Assembly (NCBI RefSeq): GCF_000213975.1
Contig: NZ_GL892076.1
Location: 2,610,571 to 2,658,509, forward strand
Reading direction: 5' to 3'
DNA from: Centipeda periodontii DSM 2778
GTDB lineage: Bacteria; Bacillota; Negativicutes; Selenomonadales; Selenomonadaceae
DNA length: 47,939 nucleotides
In this document: one piece after another, positions 7,941-16,388 of the stretch
Position numbering within the stretch: the stretch's first letter is position 1
Layout of the letters: the number at the start of each line of letters is the position of its first letter
Notes under the pieces: model-generated
Seen by the model: the letters and a program-made list of their open reading frames with translations, nothing else
Databases searched by the model: none
What the model was told of the DNA's origin: nothing
Position numbers and translations under genes: made by a program

Positions 7941-8588
7941 TCACGATTTTTTCTTCTTCTTTTTCTCTTTCTTTTCCTTTTTCGCGGGCTTTTCATGTGT
8001 GTTATCGGTCGGTTCCGCGAGTTGTGCCTTCTTCGCATCCAGCGCCGCACGGTCAGCATCACTCAAAATGCCGCGCGAACGGTGGATCATCTCCTCCTGA
8101 TGTCCGACAGTGTAGTCGATGATGGCGTCGAAGAATTTCTTTTCGACATCTTTGTCTGAGAGCTCTGAGAGATGGATCTCTTTCGTATTCTCCTCACGGG
8201 AGAGCGTGCCCCACATGCTGTCCAAATCCTCATGTGCCGTGATGTGGACAACCCCTGTGCGCAGATCGATCAGGAGATACTCTGCCGCTCCCGAGAGATC
8301 GCTGTAGCCATCGAGCGGCAACATGCGCCAGCGGCGCTTGGAGACGACATCCTGAATCTGGATGTCGTCGTAGATGCGCAACGTCGGCACGACAATCTTC
8401 GTGAGATCGATATAGCCGTGTGCATCTGTCGCATACTGGATCTGTTCTTTGTTAAAATAGTAGCCTTGACGCGCCGTCGACTGCACCCACTGATAGATGT
8501 GCTTTGGAATTTCCTCGGCGGCTGCGGGACGGGCTCCCATGAACAGGACGGCACAGAAAAGGAGTGCCGCCCCCCATTTTTTTTGCAC
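7941..8588 (-). CDS. Exported protein of unknown function with Lys-rich tail
   Basis: This 215-residue protein has a signal peptide (MQKKWGAALLFCAVLFMGA, cut after PAAA at about residue 24). The mature part is mixed alpha/beta. The last 22 residues are nearly all Lys and Glu. A helix FFDAIIDYTVGHQEE resembles a helix (EFYAAIVDMVFHRGE) in the exported protein encoded two genes upstream at 9651-10535, which suggests distant paralogy. It follows metA with an 85-bp gap. I do not recognise a named family. Confidence 0.7.
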   Translation of the reverse strand: MQKKWGAALLFCAVLFMGARPAAAEEIPKHIYQWVQSTARQGYYFNKEQIQYATDAHGYIDLTKIVVPTLRIYDDIQIQDVVSKRRWRMLPLDGYSDLSGAAEYLLIDLRTGVVHITAHEDLDSMWGTLSREENTKEIHLSELSDKDVEKKFFDAIIDYTVGHQEEMIHRSRGILSDADRAALDAKKAQLAEPTDNTHEKPAKKEKKEKKKKKKS

Positions 8589-8673
8589 GTATCATCGCTC
8601 CCATCAAATAATTACTATCAACTCCTTCCCTATGCTAGACCAAAAACCTGAATTTTTGCTGAATCCGAATCGC

Positions 8674-9621
8674 TCAAAGACCGGAGTGCAGCTCCCAATC
8701 GTCCGCGTTGTCGAGGCTGTCCAGCTCGTACGGCGTACCCTGATAAACGTAGTAGTTCAGCCAGTTCGCAAAGAGGAGATGCGCGACGCTGCGCCAGCGC
8801 ACGACGGGCGCGCGATTCGGGTCGTCCTCGGGGTAGTAGTTGCACGGAATGTCCGGGTTAAGACCGGCTGCGAGATCGCGGTCATACTCCGCCTTGAGCG
8901 TCAGTGGGTCGTACTCGGCATGCCCCGTGATAAAGAACTGACGACGGCGCGGATTCGCAATGATATAGACGCCTGCGTCCCCCTCGGAGAGAATTGTCAG
9001 CTCCGGCACGCGCTCAATGTCTGCGCGCCGCGTCTCGGTGTGGCGCGAGTGGGGCACATAGAACGTATCATCAAAGCCGCGCAGGAGCGGCTCATGCTGC
9101 ACGCAGAGCCGGTGCTCGAAGACGCCGAAGACCTTCTTCTCCATCCAATGCTTTGGAATGTTATAGTGATAGTAAAGCCCCGCCTGCGCCCCCCAGCAAA
9201 TGTGGAACGTCGAATACGCGTGTTTTCGGCTCCACTGCATGATCTCCGAGACCTCGTCCCAATATGCAACGCGCTCAAACGGCAGCTGCTCGATCGGCGC
9301 ACCTGTGATAATAAAGCCGTCATATTTTTTATGGCGCACCTCGGCAAAGGTGCCGTAGAACTCTGTGAGGTAATCACGCGAGGTATGCGACGGAATGTAG
9401 GACTCCGTGTAGATAAAGTCCGCTTCTACTTGGAGCGGCGTATTGCCGAGGAGACGCAGGAGCTGCGTCTCTGTCACGTCCTTGATCGGCATGAGATTCA
9501 GGATGAGAATGCGCAGCGGGCGAATGTCCTGACCATACGCGCGCGCTGCATTCATCACGAAGACATTCTCGCTCTCAAGCACATTGGTCGCAGGCAGATT
9601 GTTCGGTATCTTAATCGGCAT
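8674..9621 (-). CDS. metAA: Homoserine O-acetyltransferase (MetA family, Glu111 type)
   Basis: This 315-residue enzyme activates homoserine by O-acylation, the first committed step of methionine synthesis. The nucleophile Cys142 lies in HICWGAQ, and the His/Glu pair lies in ITGHAEYD (234 and 236). Residue 111 is Glu in [10 protein letters not shown]. In this family Glu at 111 goes with acetyl-CoA use, while Gly, as in E. coli, goes with succinyl-CoA, so acetyl transfer is predicted. Full length for the family. It is preceded at 29 bp by an exported-protein gene, with which it is probably cotranscribed. No SAM riboswitch or T-box was visible in the short upstream gap. Confidence 0.93.
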   Translation of the reverse strand: MPIKIPNNLPATNVLESENVFVMNAARAYGQDIRPLRILILNLMPIKDVTETQLLRLLGNTPLQVEADFIYTESYIPSHTSRDYLTEFYGTFAEVRHKKYDGFIITGAPIEQLPFERVAYWDEVSEIMQWSRKHAYSTFHICWGAQAGLYYHYNIPKHWMEKKVFGVFEHRLCVQHEPLLRGFDDTFYVPHSRHTETRRADIERVPELTILSEGDAGVYIIANPRRRQFFITGHAEYDPLTLKAEYDRDLAAGLNPDIPCNYYPEDDPNRAPVVRWRSVAHLLFANWLNYYVYQGTPYELDSLDNADDWELHSGL

Positions 9622-9650
9622 TGTATCCGTTTCCCTTTCCCAACCCTATA

Positions 9651-10535
9651 TCACGGTATCTGATAGCGCGTGACCCACGTACTGTAACCATCCGCAAAGG
9701 CGCGCAGACGGACGAGGCCGCGTTCCTCGGGGGTACCGCGTGCAATCATGCGGTAGGCACCCTCGTAGCCATCCTCAAGGGGCTGCCAGCCGCCCGCAGA
9801 CGACCAATATTTCCCCGTGACGATGCGCTCGGTTCCCTGCGGCAGATTCACCGCTCGCTTGTCAAATTTGATCTCGACCACTTTGCCGTCTGCGTTGCGC
9901 ACCTCCGTCCATGCCCAAAACACGAGGTTGTCACGCACACGGCGCATCGTCGACGTATCTGCCGTCACCTGTGTCTTTACCCCCGATGCCATTTCATCCG
10001 ACCAGAGGAGGATCCACCGATCATCGGCGCGCAGACGTGCCAGCTCTCCCCGATGAAAAACCATATCGACGATGGCGGCATAGAATTCCTCATCGAATTG
10101 CTGGGAGTTCATCTCCTTCTCCGTCCCCTCCCCCTTTGACCAGAGGACATGCCCCGCCGCATCGTAGAACGTCTCTCCCATATATTGCAGCGTACGCTTC
10201 TGAGGGGATACGCGCACCTGTGCAACGGCGTAGGAAAGCTGCCCCGGGTTCTGGATCACGTGACCGATCTTGTAGTTGCGGATCGTCTCATCCGCCCCCT
10301 CGTAGCTGAACCCAGTCTTGATTTCACCCGTGATCTCCGTCGCAACCGATCCTCCTGCACCCGCTACGGAGGACGTTACACGTACTGACGCAGGAGCATA
10401 GAATTTCGAATACTTATCGTTGGAACTCAGCCATGTCCACGCGCGCCCATCCTCAGCAAGGACTGTGGGACATAGTGCAAGCAGGAAGAGGAAGGGCATC
10501 AGCAGCCCCAACCCATATCTTATCTTTGTGCTCAT
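9651..10535 (-). CDS. Exported protein of unknown function
   Basis: This protein of about 294 residues has a clear signal peptide (hydrophobic LGLLMPFLFLLALC, cut after TVLA near residue 27). The mature part is rich in beta strands. The reading frame is open further upstream, but the ATG at 10535 has a GAGAGGAG site and gives the signal peptide; the upstream part lies inside the PHP gene. A helix EFYAAIVDMVFHRGE is similar to one in the exported protein at 7941-8588. It sits between the PHP phosphatase and metA. Function unknown. Confidence 0.72.
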   Translation of the reverse strand: MSTKIRYGLGLLMPFLFLLALCPTVLAEDGRAWTWLSSNDKYSKFYAPASVRVTSSVAGAGGSVATEITGEIKTGFSYEGADETIRNYKIGHVIQNPGQLSYAVAQVRVSPQKRTLQYMGETFYDAAGHVLWSKGEGTEKEMNSQQFDEEFYAAIVDMVFHRGELARLRADDRWILLWSDEMASGVKTQVTADTSTMRRVRDNLVFWAWTEVRNADGKVVEIKFDKRAVNLPQGTERIVTGKYWSSAGGWQPLEDGYEGAYRMIARGTPEERGLVRLRAFADGYSTWVTRYQIP

Positions 10536-10551
10536 CTCTTGCGCTCCTCTC

Positions 10552-11403
10552 TCAGTCGAGTGCGACGATCTCCCGTGCACGTCCACCCGTAAAGCGTATC
10601 TGCTCCACATAGCCGAAGGAACGTGCGTACTGCACCGCTTCCTCATTGTAGCGCGCACAGTCCTCTGGCTTATGCGCGTCCGAGGTCGTGATGATCGGCA
10701 GATCATAGTCCTTTGCCATGCGCATAAAATCGGGATAGGGCGAAAACTCCTGGACCGGATAGCGATAGTACGTGCCCGTATTGAGGTCGACGATCATATC
10801 CGCTGCTTTCATTGCTTTCGCAACGCGCGCGAGGTACGGTGTCACATCGAAATCGGGGAAGTATTTGTAGAGGCGAATGTTGAACGGATGCCCGAGGGCG
10901 TCATAGAGCCCCGACGCCGCGAGTTTTTCAACCTCCTCGGTGTACCATTCGTAGATATCCGTAAGCGGATGGTTCTCCCACTCCGCTACAATCGCGCCCG
11001 TGTCATATGCCCAGCCGCGCAAAAAGTGAACCGAGCCGATGATGTAATCAAAGGGATAGGCACGAAGGATCTTCGCTACCGCCTCCTGATCTTGGAAGTT
11101 GCAGACCTCAATGCCCGCAAGCACCCTGTGTCTTTTCCGCAGCTTTTCAATGAATGCGAAGTATTCGTCGAGCGTGTATTTGAACTTGTTCGACTTCAGC
11201 CATTTGCGCTGGAACGCACCTACGAAGCTGTCGTCGAGAATGAGATCGTCATAGTAGAGCTGCTCGAACTCCGGAAATGTATGCGAGTGCTCGGAGAAGC
11301 CGATCTCATCGACGCCGCGCTCCGCCGCCGCACGGAAGAAGCCCTCTGCATAGTCCTCGTCATAGGAGCCGTACTCCAGATGCATATGATAGTCAAAGCG
11401 CAT
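10552..11403 (-). CDS. PHP-domain phosphoesterase (histidinol-phosphatase family)
   Basis: This 283-residue protein has the PHP metal-binding motifs in order: HMH (residues 6-8), FSEHSH, IGSVHF, GHPF and SDAHKP. These are the motifs of the HisK/HisJ-type histidinol-phosphatases, which use a trinuclear metal centre. No other histidine biosynthesis gene is nearby, so the substrate could be another phosphate ester. The gene lies 8 bp downstream of the HAD phosphatase gene and 16 bp upstream of an exported-protein gene. Confidence 0.85.
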   Translation of the reverse strand: MRFDYHMHLEYGSYDEDYAEGFFRAAAERGVDEIGFSEHSHTFPEFEQLYYDDLILDDSFVGAFQRKWLKSNKFKYTLDEYFAFIEKLRKRHRVLAGIEVCNFQDQEAVAKILRAYPFDYIIGSVHFLRGWAYDTGAIVAEWENHPLTDIYEWYTEEVEKLAASGLYDALGHPFNIRLYKYFPDFDVTPYLARVAKAMKAADMIVDLNTGTYYRYPVQEFSPYPDFMRMAKDYDLPIITTSDAHKPEDCARYNEEAVQYARSFGYVEQIRFTGGRAREIVALD

Positions 11404-11411
11404 ATCGTACC

Positions 11412-12215
11412 TCAGTCAAACTCGCCCGCAAGGATTCGCTCACAGACCGCCATCACACCGTGCGCACGATTGCTCGGTGCCATGTAACGCGCGCGCTCCT
11501 TTACCTCGGGCAGAGCGTTCTCCATCGCAAAACTGTGTGTAACCGCATCCATCATTTCGAGATCGTTCTCATAGTCACCGAACGCAACGCACTCATCGGG
11601 CGTGATGCCGAGACGTTCCTGAAGACTCTTGACAGCAACGCCCTTGCTCACACCGAGGTTGTAGAGGTCAACCCACTCGGAGCTTGAGAGCGTCACCTGA
11701 AGACGATCCGTATACACCTGCATGAAGGGCAGGATCGTGGTGCCGGCATTGCCCGTAATGTCACAGAAGGATATTTTGATCGGTGTATCGTCCACGGTGG
11801 AAAAGTCCTCCACAACCGCCGCCCGCGTTACATACTTCGCAAGCTCGGTGCGAAACGCAGGTGCGTCGTCATCCGCATTCAGATACCCCCGTTTCTTGCC
11901 GCAGAACACCGCATGCGCTTCGGGAATTGTGTCCGCCGTCCGCAGAACATCCAAGGCGAGCGAGCGATCCATCGCGCTCGAGAAGAGCTCTTTGCCGCGC
12001 TCCATCACCATCGTGCCGTTCTCCGTCACAAAGATCAGATCATCCTTCCACGCTGCAAACGTCTGCAAAAGCGAGGCATACTGCCGCCCCGATGCAGGCG
12101 CAAAGCGAATGCCGCGCTCCGTGAGCCGCCGATAGACATCCCCGAACTCTGCGGGCAACGCGCCATGTTCATCCAGTAGAGTCCCATCCATATCCGAAAA
12201 AATCAGCCGTATCAT
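11412..12215 (-). CDS. Cof-type HAD-superfamily phosphatase
   Basis: This 267-residue cytoplasmic HAD hydrolase has the nucleophile motif FSDMDGTLLDEHG at the start and the C-terminal metal motif GDYENDLEMM. The large central cap is typical of Cof/IIB members, which dephosphorylate sugar phosphates and cofactors. The ATG at 12215 has an AGGAGG site; the longer frame lacks one. It is the first gene of a probable operon with the PHP gene, an exported protein and metA. The substrate cannot be read from sequence. Confidence 0.88.
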   Translation of the reverse strand: MIRLIFSDMDGTLLDEHGALPAEFGDVYRRLTERGIRFAPASGRQYASLLQTFAAWKDDLIFVTENGTMVMERGKELFSSAMDRSLALDVLRTADTIPEAHAVFCGKKRGYLNADDDAPAFRTELAKYVTRAAVVEDFSTVDDTPIKISFCDITGNAGTTILPFMQVYTDRLQVTLSSSEWVDLYNLGVSKGVAVKSLQERLGITPDECVAFGDYENDLEMMDAVTHSFAMENALPEVKERARYMAPSNRAHGVMAVCERILAGEFD

Positions 12216-12258
12216 CCCGTCCCTCCTCGTTCTCTCTTCCTTTGTATATAATGTGATC

Positions 12259-12287
12259 ATTATAACAAAGAACGATTTTCCGCGCAA
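12259..12287 (-). promoter_or_regulatory. Sigma70-type promoter for the HAD-PHP-metA operon
   Basis: On the minus strand TTGCGC (12282-12287) and TATAAT (12259-12264) are 17 bp apart, about 45 bp upstream of the HAD start codon. Confidence 0.7.
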
Positions 12288-12339
12288 TCAAAAGAAGGGC
12301 GCTCGTGATAAACAACACAGATAGGATTATGGCATCTTA

Positions 12340-12532
12340 GCTTCCCCCGCCAGAGCGGGGGATCTGTCAACCTCTTCCAATCACACTTCGCCTTTCGGCT
12401 TGTGTTCTTGGGAGGTTTTCCCATACGACCTGTTACCCGCTCAGCTGCGCCCTTCGGGCTTGCTTCTCGAACAGGTCAGTAAGTGGCGAGCGCAGCGAGC
12501 CGATAGGGGCGTTCGTGCAACAGTCCCTTTAT
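12340..12532. repeat. Composite array of short hairpin repeats
   Basis: This gene-free stretch is a chain of hairpins: CCCCCGC/GCGGGGG at its left end, a CACTTCGCC...GGCTTGTG pair inside TTCCAA...TTGGGA, a GACCTGTT...AACAGGTC stem around GCCCTTCGGGC, the module GGCGAGCGCAGCGAGCC, and half of the R2 hairpin (TTCGTGCAACAGTCCC). The same modules recur in other order at 41945-42066 and 47890-47939. It occupies most of the 350-bp gap between the oxidoreductase and HAD genes, and the R2 half may help terminate the oxidoreductase transcript. Confidence 0.75.
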
Positions 12533-12566
12533 CCGTATGCAAAGGAATGTTCGTGACGCTGCCCCC

Positions 12567-13547
12567 TTATTCCTCCTCGGGATACTTCATGCCCCACGAG
12601 CGGCGAATCTGCGTCATCAGATCCATCACGTCGATCGTATAGTCAAGGTGCATCTCATCGCGCTCCCCCGCAACCGCCGCCTCCATGTCGAGCACCTCGT
12701 ACATGAGGGCATCTGCTGTCGCACCTGCTGCGATCTCCTCCGTGCGCCCGTCCGCCGTGCATGTGATGCGTGCACGCTCGCCGCGCGGGTATTCAAACAT
12801 TTCGATATAGGCGTTCTCATACGCAATCGTACCGCGCTTGGGCTGCTTCGCGTGGAGTGAGAGCGTGATTGCTGCCATCTCCTCCTCCGCATTCTTGAGG
12901 AGGATGGACGCCTGCTCGTCGACGCCCGTCGGCGCGTACTTCACCTGAGAGAGCAGTTCTGTCGGCTGTGACGAGAGGAAATAGCGGACGAAGGACAGGG
13001 CATAGACACCGATGTCGAGCATCGCCCCGCCCGCAAGTTCGCGACAGAAGAAGCGGTTCTCCATATCGTATTCCTTGAAGCTGCCGAAATTCATCTGGAT
13101 CATGCGCAGGGGACCGAGAGAGCCGCCTGCAATGAGCTCCTTCAAGCGACGGTAAATCGGCATATGATAGATCGTCATCGCCTCTGCAAGTACAACGCCA
13201 TGCGTCCGCGCACAATCGACCGCCCGCGCCAATTCCTCAGAGTTCAGTGTGATGGACTTCTCGCAGAGGACGTGTTTGCCCGCCGAGAGCGCCGGCATCA
13301 AATAATTGATGTGAGTGTTGTGCGGCGTGGAGATATAGATGATGTCGACATTCGGATCATCGAACACGTCCTCCATCCGCTCATACACCTTCGGAATGCC
13401 GTACTGCGCGGCAAACTCCTGCGCCTTGCGCTGTGTGCGGTTGCCGACGGCATACAGCCCGCCCCCAAGCGCCTGCATGGCGCGCGCAAGTTCGTTGCCG
13501 ATCACGCCGCAGCCAAGTGTCGCCCAACGATATCTCACCTTTGACAT
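12567..13547 (-). CDS. Gfo/Idh/MocA family NAD(P)-dependent oxidoreductase
   Basis: This protein of about 326 residues is a predicted sugar or polyol dehydrogenase. The N-terminal Rossmann fold starts with TLGCGVIGNELA. The catalytic lysine lies in HVLCEKSITLN, equivalent to the EKP motif of the family. The C-terminal domain (about 125-326) is the usual mixed sheet. The ATG at 13547 is preceded by GGAGGGGGG, but those bases can pair with an upstream CCCCTCC in the leader (13554-13587). The gene stands alone between a repeat array and the divergent diaminopropionate cluster. Substrate unknown. Confidence 0.87.
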   Translation of the reverse strand: MSKVRYRWATLGCGVIGNELARAMQALGGGLYAVGNRTQRKAQEFAAQYGIPKVYERMEDVFDDPNVDIIYISTPHNTHINYLMPALSAGKHVLCEKSITLNSEELARAVDCARTHGVVLAEAMTIYHMPIYRRLKELIAGGSLGPLRMIQMNFGSFKEYDMENRFFCRELAGGAMLDIGVYALSFVRYFLSSQPTELLSQVKYAPTGVDEQASILLKNAEEEMAAITLSLHAKQPKRGTIAYENAYIEMFEYPRGERARITCTADGRTEEIAAGATADALMYEVLDMEAAVAGERDEMHLDYTIDVMDLMTQIRRSWGMKYPEEE

Positions 13548-13553
13548 AGAACC

Positions 13554-13587
13554 CCCCTCCTTGCCGAAAGCATTCGACATGGAGGGG
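13554..13587 (-). promoter_or_regulatory. Leader hairpin that can sequester the ribosome binding site
   Basis: On the minus strand CCCCTCC pairs with the Shine-Dalgarno bases GGAGGGG. The inner part of the stem adds TG/CA and CGAA/TTCG pairs around a short loop. The start codon is six bases beyond the stem, so folding would block initiation of the oxidoreductase. Whether it acts as a switch is inference. Confidence 0.5.
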
Positions 13588-13696
13588 ATTTTTCCTTTTG
13601 TCCATACTTCCTTTATTCAAAAGGCAACACTCTCCACGCATGCGATCTCGATATCATTCGGCTGCAAAATAATTCAAAAAATTCGTCTTTACCCCC

Positions 13697-13725
13697 TTGA
13701 AAAACGATTATATTCGCGCTATACT
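13697..13725 (+). promoter_or_regulatory. Sigma70-type promoter for the dpaL-ygeY-ygeW-arcC cluster
   Basis: TTGAAA (13697-13702) and TATACT (13720-13725) are separated by 17 bp, and the AT-rich leader ends in ACAGGAGGATATAAT before the dpaL ATG. It is the only clear promoter I see before the first seven genes of the cluster. Confidence 0.75.
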
Positions 13726-13782
13726 GAAATCAAATTTTTTGTTTGGTTAGCAAAATTATTTTTAGGGACAGGAGGATATAAT

Positions 13783-14988
13783 ATGGACGAGCGTTTTCTA
13801 TGGGCGCTGAACCGGATGCCCAAGACCGAGGATACGTTTCTGTCGCTGCTCTCCCTCAATGAGGTGAGGCACGCACGGACGTTCCATGAGAGTTTCCCTC
13901 AGTATGGGCCAACACCTCTGACGAGGCTCCCAAAGATGGCGGAGTATCTCGGTCTCAGCGATGTCTTCGTCAAGGATGAGTCCTATCGCTTCGGACTCAA
14001 CGCATTCAAGGTATTGGGCGGGTCCTATGCAATGGCGCAGTACATCGCTCAGGAAACGGGCCGGGATATCGCGGATCTGCCTTACAATGTACTCACCTCA
14101 AAGAAGCTACGCGAGGAGTTCGGCACAGCGACGTTCTTCACGGCGACGGACGGCAACCACGGACGTGGCGTCGCTTGGGCGGCGCGGGAGCTCGGACAAA
14201 ACGCCGTTGTCCACATGCCGAAGGGGACGACGCAGACGCGCCTCGAGAACATCCAAAAGCTCGGGGCAAAGGTCGATATTCTGGATCTCAATTACGATGA
14301 CTGCGTGCGGCAGGCCGCAAAGGAGGCTGCTGCGACACCGCGCGGCGTCATTGTGCAGGACACGGCTTGGGACGGCTACGAGGACATCCCCGGCTGGATC
14401 ATGCAGGGGTACGGAACAATGGCACTGGAGGCAGCAGAGCAGATCAAGGCGCAGAGTGCCGAGCGACCGACGCACGTCTTTGTGCAGGCCGGTGTCGGCT
14501 CACTTGCAGGCGCAGTGATCGGCTTCTATGCGAATCTTTGGAGCGACAATCCGCCGACGTTCGTCGTCGTAGAGGCAAAGGCGGCGGATTGCCTCTACGA
14601 GGGTGCGCTCGCAGGAGATGGGAAAATACGCACGGTTGGCGGTGACATGGAGACCATCATGGCAGGTCTTGCCTGCGGTGAGCCAAACACCATCTCATGG
14701 GACATCCTAAAGAATCATGTGAAACTCTTCGTCGCCATCTCCGACGATGTGGCGGCAGACGGGATGCGGATGCTCGCCGCACCGATCAAGGGAGATCCCC
14801 CTATCACCTCGGGCGAATCGGGCGCGGCCTCATTCGCCGCACTCATGGCTCTCATGACGGATGACGCCTGCGAGGAACCGCGCGCATTGCTCGGCCTTGA
14901 CAGAGATTCGCGCGTGCTCGTCTTCTCGACGGAGGGCGATACCGATCCCGAGCGTTACCGCGAAATCGTCTGGGAGGGACAGTTTTAG
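13783..14988 (+). CDS. dpaL: Diaminopropionate ammonia-lyase (YgeX/DpaL)
   Basis: This 401-residue PLP enzyme converts 2,3-diaminopropionate to pyruvate and two ammonia. The PLP lysine is in RFGLNAFKVLGGSYA. The phosphate-binding and substrate regions TATDGNHGRGVAWAA and QAGVGSLAGAVIG match the DAP ammonia-lyase branch of fold II enzymes. The ATG at 13783 has an AGGAGG site; the open frame continues upstream but there is no reason to include it. It leads a cluster with ygeY, ygeW and arcC, as in the E. coli ygeW-ygeX-ygeY-hyuA-yqeA locus, so it probably forms the pyruvate-yielding step of ureide or purine breakdown. Confidence 0.94.
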   Translation: MDERFLWALNRMPKTEDTFLSLLSLNEVRHARTFHESFPQYGPTPLTRLPKMAEYLGLSDVFVKDESYRFGLNAFKVLGGSYAMAQYIAQETGRDIADLPYNVLTSKKLREEFGTATFFTATDGNHGRGVAWAARELGQNAVVHMPKGTTQTRLENIQKLGAKVDILDLNYDDCVRQAAKEAAATPRGVIVQDTAWDGYEDIPGWIMQGYGTMALEAAEQIKAQSAERPTHVFVQAGVGSLAGAVIGFYANLWSDNPPTFVVVEAKAADCLYEGALAGDGKIRTVGGDMETIMAGLACGEPNTISWDILKNHVKLFVAISDDVAADGMRMLAAPIKGDPPITSGESGAASFAALMALMTDDACEEPRALLGLDRDSRVLVFSTEGDTDPERYREIVWEGQF

Positions 14989-15038
14989 TGCATGCAGTTT
15001 TGGAGCTTTATTATTTTTCAGAAAGGACGTAGGATAAC

Positions 15039-16355
15039 ATGGCTTTGAACTATGAACGCATCAAGGAAGCAGCACAGGGGTACGAGGCGCAGATGACGAA
15101 GTTCCTGCGGGACATCGTGCGTGCCCCCGGTGAGAGCAGCGGGGAGAAGGCGCACGCCGACCGGATCGCGCAGGAGATGCGCGCGCTCGACTTCGACAAG
15201 GTGGAGATCGATCCGATGGGGAACGTGCTTGGCTACATGGGGCACGGCACGACACTGATCGCCTTTGACGGCCACATCGACACCGTCGGCATCGGCAATC
15301 GCGCGAACTGGGAGTTCGATCCCTACGAGGGCTTCGAATCGGCGACGGAGATCGGCGGGCGTGGGACGTCCGATCAGCTGGGCGGTGTCGTCTCGGCGGT
15401 CTACGGCGCGCGCATTATGAAGGATCTCGGACTGCTCTCGGACAAGTACACCGTGCTCGTCACGGGGACGGTGCAGGAGGAGGACTGTGACGGCCTCTGC
15501 TGGCAGTACATCATCCAAGAGGATAAGGTACGCCCCGCATTTGTCGTATCGACGGAGCCGACGGACGGCGGAATCTACCGCGGTCAGCGGGGCCGCATGG
15601 AGATCCGCGTCGAGGCACAGGGCGTCTCCTGCCACGGCAGTGCACCCGAGCGCGGCGACAATGCCATCTACAAGATGGCCGACATCCTCCGGGACATCCG
15701 CGCACTGAACGAAAATCCCGCCGACGACCCAGAAATCCAAGGGCTCGCAAAAATGCTGCACAAAGAGCACAACCCCGAATATGAGGAGGCAAATTTCCTC
15801 GGGCGCGGCACAATTACCTGCTCGGAGATCTTCTTCACATCGCCGAGTCGCTGTGCGGTCGCGGATTCCTGTGCAGTTTCGCTCGACCGCCGGATGACGG
15901 CAGGCGAGACATGGGAGGGCTGCCTCGAAGAGATTCGCGCCCTGCCGCATGTCAAGAAGTACGGCAAGGACATAAAGGTCAGCATGTACGAATATGCCCG
16001 CCCGAGCTATACGGGGCTCACGTATCCCATCGAGTGCTATTTCCCGACTTGGGTCATACCGAAGGATCACAAGGTCACGCGATCCATCGAAACGGCATAC
16101 AAAAACCTCTTTGGCGAGAAACGCATCGGCACCCCTGAGACAATCGCCTCACGCGAGGGGCGGCCTCTCACCGACAAGTGGACGTTCTCGACGAACGGCG
16201 TCACCATCATGGGGCGCAACGGCATTCCCGTCATCGGCTTCGGACCGGGTGCAGAGGCGCAGGCGCATGCACCCAACGAGCGAAACTGGAAGCAGGATCT
16301 CGTCACCTGCGCCGCCGTCTACGCGGCGCTGCCGAGCATCTACATCGCAGATTGA
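15039..16355 (+). CDS. ygeY: YgeY family M20 hydrolase
   Basis: This 438-residue M20/ArgE-type metallohydrolase is annotated elsewhere as a selenium-metabolism-linked YgeY hydrolase. Metal ligands are visible in [26 protein letters not shown] and the C-terminal AQAHAPNE. The dimerisation domain lies near residues 190-310. It is expected to remove an acyl or carbamoyl group from a diaminopropionate-type intermediate upstream of DpaL. Spacing to dpaL is 50 bp and to ygeW 33 bp, both with ribosome binding sites. Confidence 0.92.
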   Translation: MALNYERIKEAAQGYEAQMTKFLRDIVRAPGESSGEKAHADRIAQEMRALDFDKVEIDPMGNVLGYMGHGTTLIAFDGHIDTVGIGNRANWEFDPYEGFESATEIGGRGTSDQLGGVVSAVYGARIMKDLGLLSDKYTVLVTGTVQEEDCDGLCWQYIIQEDKVRPAFVVSTEPTDGGIYRGQRGRMEIRVEAQGVSCHGSAPERGDNAIYKMADILRDIRALNENPADDPEIQGLAKMLHKEHNPEYEEANFLGRGTITCSEIFFTSPSRCAVADSCAVSLDRRMTAGETWEGCLEEIRALPHVKKYGKDIKVSMYEYARPSYTGLTYPIECYFPTWVIPKDHKVTRSIETAYKNLFGEKRIGTPETIASREGRPLTDKWTFSTNGVTIMGRNGIPVIGFGPGAEAQAHAPNERNWKQDLVTCAAVYAALPSIYIAD

Positions 16356-16388
16356 TTGCGGGCATCGGATTTGAAAGGAGCATCCATT

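Noticed and set aside
9622-9650. SAM riboswitch or T-box before metA
   Set aside because: Only 29 bp separate metA from the upstream gene, too short for either, and the operon leader at 12216-12260 shows no such fold.
12340-12532. CRISPR array or tRNA-like genes in the hairpin-rich gap
   Set aside because: There are no regularly spaced identical repeats and no cloverleaf with anticodon and T-loop signatures; the stretch is a set of different hairpins shared with other gaps.
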